From positions 8,593,001 through 8,657,000 of the forward strand of contig JASXTE010000012.1 of NCBI GenBank assembly GCA_030280995.1: 64,000 nt of DNA, in the 5' to 3' direction. Each line of letters starts with the position of its first letter. Position 1 is the first letter of the stretch. The position numbers were made by a program, and so were the translations under genes. The notes below the pieces were generated by a model. It saw only the letters and a list, made by a program, of their open reading frames with translations, made no database searches and was not told the origin of the DNA. Below are positions 62,016-64,000 of this stretch, piece by piece. Source of the stretch: Hemileia vastatrix. Lineage: Eukaryota; Basidiomycota; Pucciniomycetes; Pucciniales; Zaghouaniaceae.

Positions 62016-63310
62016 TTAAAGTCCCATTCGTGAAAGGAGAGTTTCAAATTTTGGTCGTGCAAGTGACTTAGTGAGAAGATCAGCAATCATATTTTCAGTG
62101 GGAATATATTGGAGGGCTAGGTTTTTGGCCAAAACCTGTTCTTGTATCCAGTGATAGTGAATTTCAATATGTTTTGAGAGAGCATGAAAAAGAGGATTAT
62201 TTGCTAAATCCATAGCTCCTTGATTGTCTCCTTGTAGTACAGGAGGATCAGGAAGGGTGACCTCAAGATCTTTAAGTAATGAGACCAGCCATAAGGTTTC
62301 TTTTCCCACATCCACCATGCCTCTATACTCGGCCTCAGATGTGGCTAAGGCAACATTAGGTTGCTTTTTTGATTTCCAATAAATAGCAGCACCATTGAAA
62401 ATAAAAAGATAACCGCTAGTAGATCTTCTGGTAATAGGACAGCCAGCCCAGTCAGAATCACTGAATGCTTCGTAATCAGAATTTGTGAATACAGTGAGAG
62501 ATTGGAGTGGGTCCCGCTTGGTGCCGTAAATAAGAGTTTTGTCAATAGTATGAACTAAATATCGTAGGACTCGCTTGAAGGCAATCAAGTGTGTAATACC
62601 AGGATTTTCCAAGTGTTGAGACAATTGAGAGACAACAAAGGACAGGTCTGGACGAGTGCACTGTACTAAATAATTGAGGGATCCAATAGCGCTATGGTAG
62701 TTGATATTTAGTTTCTTAAATTGTGTGATGTTTTCTGGGGTATCGTCAATTAACTGTTGGTTGGTTATCATGGGAGTATGAACTAGTTTGGCATTTAGCA
62801 TATCATATGAGGTAAGAAGATTTTTAATGTAGAGTTTTTGGTTAAGGGAGTAGGTTGAATTGGTAATGTCATGGTGAACATGCATGCTGAGCAAATGTTT
62901 GACTATACCACAGTCATCCATGTCAAATTTTTGTTGGATAGCTTCTGGAAACCATGAGGGTTCTGGTCCAAAAATTGCAAGGTCATCTACATGAACAAAG
63001 ACGCAAGTTGGATTGTCAGAATTTCTTTTTAGAAACAAACAGGGATCAGATGAGCTGTGTTCCATGTTGAGAGAGGTGAAGAAGTCTTTGAGATGTTGAT
63101 ACCAACAACGAGGTGACTGCTTAAGTCCATAGAGACTCTTTTTAAGTTTAAGAACAGGTTTAAAGAGATGAGATGGAGCAACGAATCCAGAGGGTATCTT
63201 CATGTAGATTTTTTCATCTGGTATACCATATAGGAATGCTCCCTTAAAATCCATTTGATGACAGGGCCAATTTTTGGCAGCTGCAACAGCAAAAAGAGTG
63301 CAAAGAGTTG
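62016..63310 (-). CDS. copia-4 reverse transcriptase-RNase H, partial (412+ aa)
   Basis: The open frame runs from MDFKGAFLYGIPDEKIYMKI (63254), with AVAAAKNWPCHQ readable just upstream, so the ATG is not the true start. RT blocks: LKLKKSLYGLKQSPRCWYQH, then catalytic VHVDDLAIFGP near 62990. RNase H: DSDWAGCPITRRSTSGYLF, ATSEAEYRGM, DNQGAMDLANNPLFHALSKH, and IADLLTKSLARPKFETLL before the stop. No interruption occurs in 412 codons, so decay is slight; the element is disabled by the insertion at its 5' side. Confidence 0.93.
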
Positions 63311-63315
63311 TAAGT

Positions 63316-63982
63316 CATCCATGATAAGATAAGATTGCAGGTAAGCAATGACTTAGATAAAATAGATGGACAAGTGGACTGAAAGAAGTTACCTGATAAG
63401 ATAAGATTGCAGGTAAGCAATGACTTAGATAAAATAGATGGACAATGGACAAGGTGGACACGGGACAAATGAGGAGTGGACAAATAGATGGACAAGTGGA
63501 CTGAAAGCTTAGGGAGAAAGAGTTGGACGTTAATATGAAAAAGTAGAGTGAATAAAATAAATTATAAAATAGAGAGAACAAAGTGGATGCATTGCCATAG
63601 AAGAGCATACGTACAAGTTACCTGATAAGATAAGATTGCAGGTAAGCAATGACTTAGATAAAATAGATGGACAATGGACAAGGTGGACATGGGACAAATG
63701 AGGAGTGGACAAATAGATGGACAAGTGGACTGAAAGCTTAGGGAGAAAGAGTTGGACGTTAATATGAAAAAGTAGAGTGAATAAAATAAATTATAAAATA
63801 GAGAGAACAAAGTGGATGCGGAATAGGTAGGAAGTTCCGCATCCACTTATAGAGAGAGTATATCATCAAGTTAGGTTAAACAAAAAGAGAAAGTGCTAAT
63901 AGGTCTAGTACGTTATCTATGTCTATATCTAATAATGAATATATGCTTAAGAGAATATGTATTTAGCTCTATCTAATATTGA
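63316..63982 (-). repeat. copia-5 LTR (element continues beyond the window)
   Basis: Read on the minus strand, CTTGAGCACGGGAGGGTG (64000-63983) equals the copia-2 polypurine tract. TGTCAATATTAG starts an LTR that shares ACTTGATGATAT, CTTATCAGGTAACTTGTACG and GTCCATCTATTT-like motifs with the copia-2 LTR. It holds a 228-bp tandem duplication (63508-63592 repeats at 63736-63820) and stops abruptly at 63316 within copia-4 RT. The overlapping short frames are readings of this repeat. Confidence 0.75.
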
Positions 63983-64000
63983 CACCCTCCCGTGCTCAAG

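Larger units (their letters stand above)
61310..63315 (-). mobile_element. copia-4: 3' half of a minus-strand copia element
   Basis: RT-RNase H (63310-62016), a polypurine tract reading GGTAGGGGGGG (about 61981-61992, minus strand) and a 3' LTR to about 61310. The 5' part is cut off at about 63315, where an LTR of another copia begins, so gag and integrase are not in the window. Confidence 0.8.

Overview
The window looks like transposon-rich, AT-rich nuclear DNA of a basidiomycete fungus, most plausibly a rust (Pucciniales). This is inferred from short GT-AG introns, a spliced serine hydroxymethyltransferase gene, several Ty1/copia and Ty3/gypsy families, and Tet/JBP-like 2OG-Fe(II) oxygenase genes of the kind expanded in rusts. 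I ran no search, so the taxon is an inference. Only two host genes are convincing, both on the minus strand: a seven-exon multi-pass membrane protein of unknown function (15208-22704) and mitochondrial-type serine hydroxymethyltransferase (51549-53449, six exons). Both gene models close in frame across every intron.

Layout. 1-2812: decayed minus-strand copia (copia-0). 2831-3954: two-part repeat array broken by a tRNA-derived SINE with a 14-bp target duplication. 4165-14785: a palindromic foldback element flanked by TAAATTTA. It holds a decayed copia without gag (copia-1), whose 3' LTR was hit by a younger copia (copia-2). Two smaller foldbacks sit at its core. 15208-22704: the membrane-protein gene, whose fifth intron carries a structurally intact copia (copia-3) with identical 120-bp LTRs and one 1460-codon ORF. 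23.6-25.0 kb: a second SINE copy, a small inverted-repeat element and a loose Harbinger-type end.

25884-42153: a PIF/Harbinger-type element (H1) with a Myb/SANT-like accessory gene (+), a Tet/JBP-like dioxygenase gene (-) and a DDE transposase (-). It was split by a nearly intact chromodomain Ty3/gypsy element (28429-37587, 1134-bp LTRs, AAAGT target duplication). 42278-50075: an older, broken relative of that gypsy. Both gypsy copies carry a small intron at the same place in gag. 53.6-58.8 kb: head-to-head Harbinger remnants; the second (H2, 54261-58770) again carries Myb-like and Tet-like remnants. 59-64 kb: an LTR-like segment, the 3' half of a minus-strand copia (copia-4), and an LTR of a further copia that runs off the right edge.

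The observation most worth following is the repeated association of a Tet/JBP-like oxygenase with Harbinger transposase and Myb-like genes inside shared terminal inverted repeats. Next come the conserved, spliceable intron in gypsy gag and the intact copia lying antisense in a host intron.
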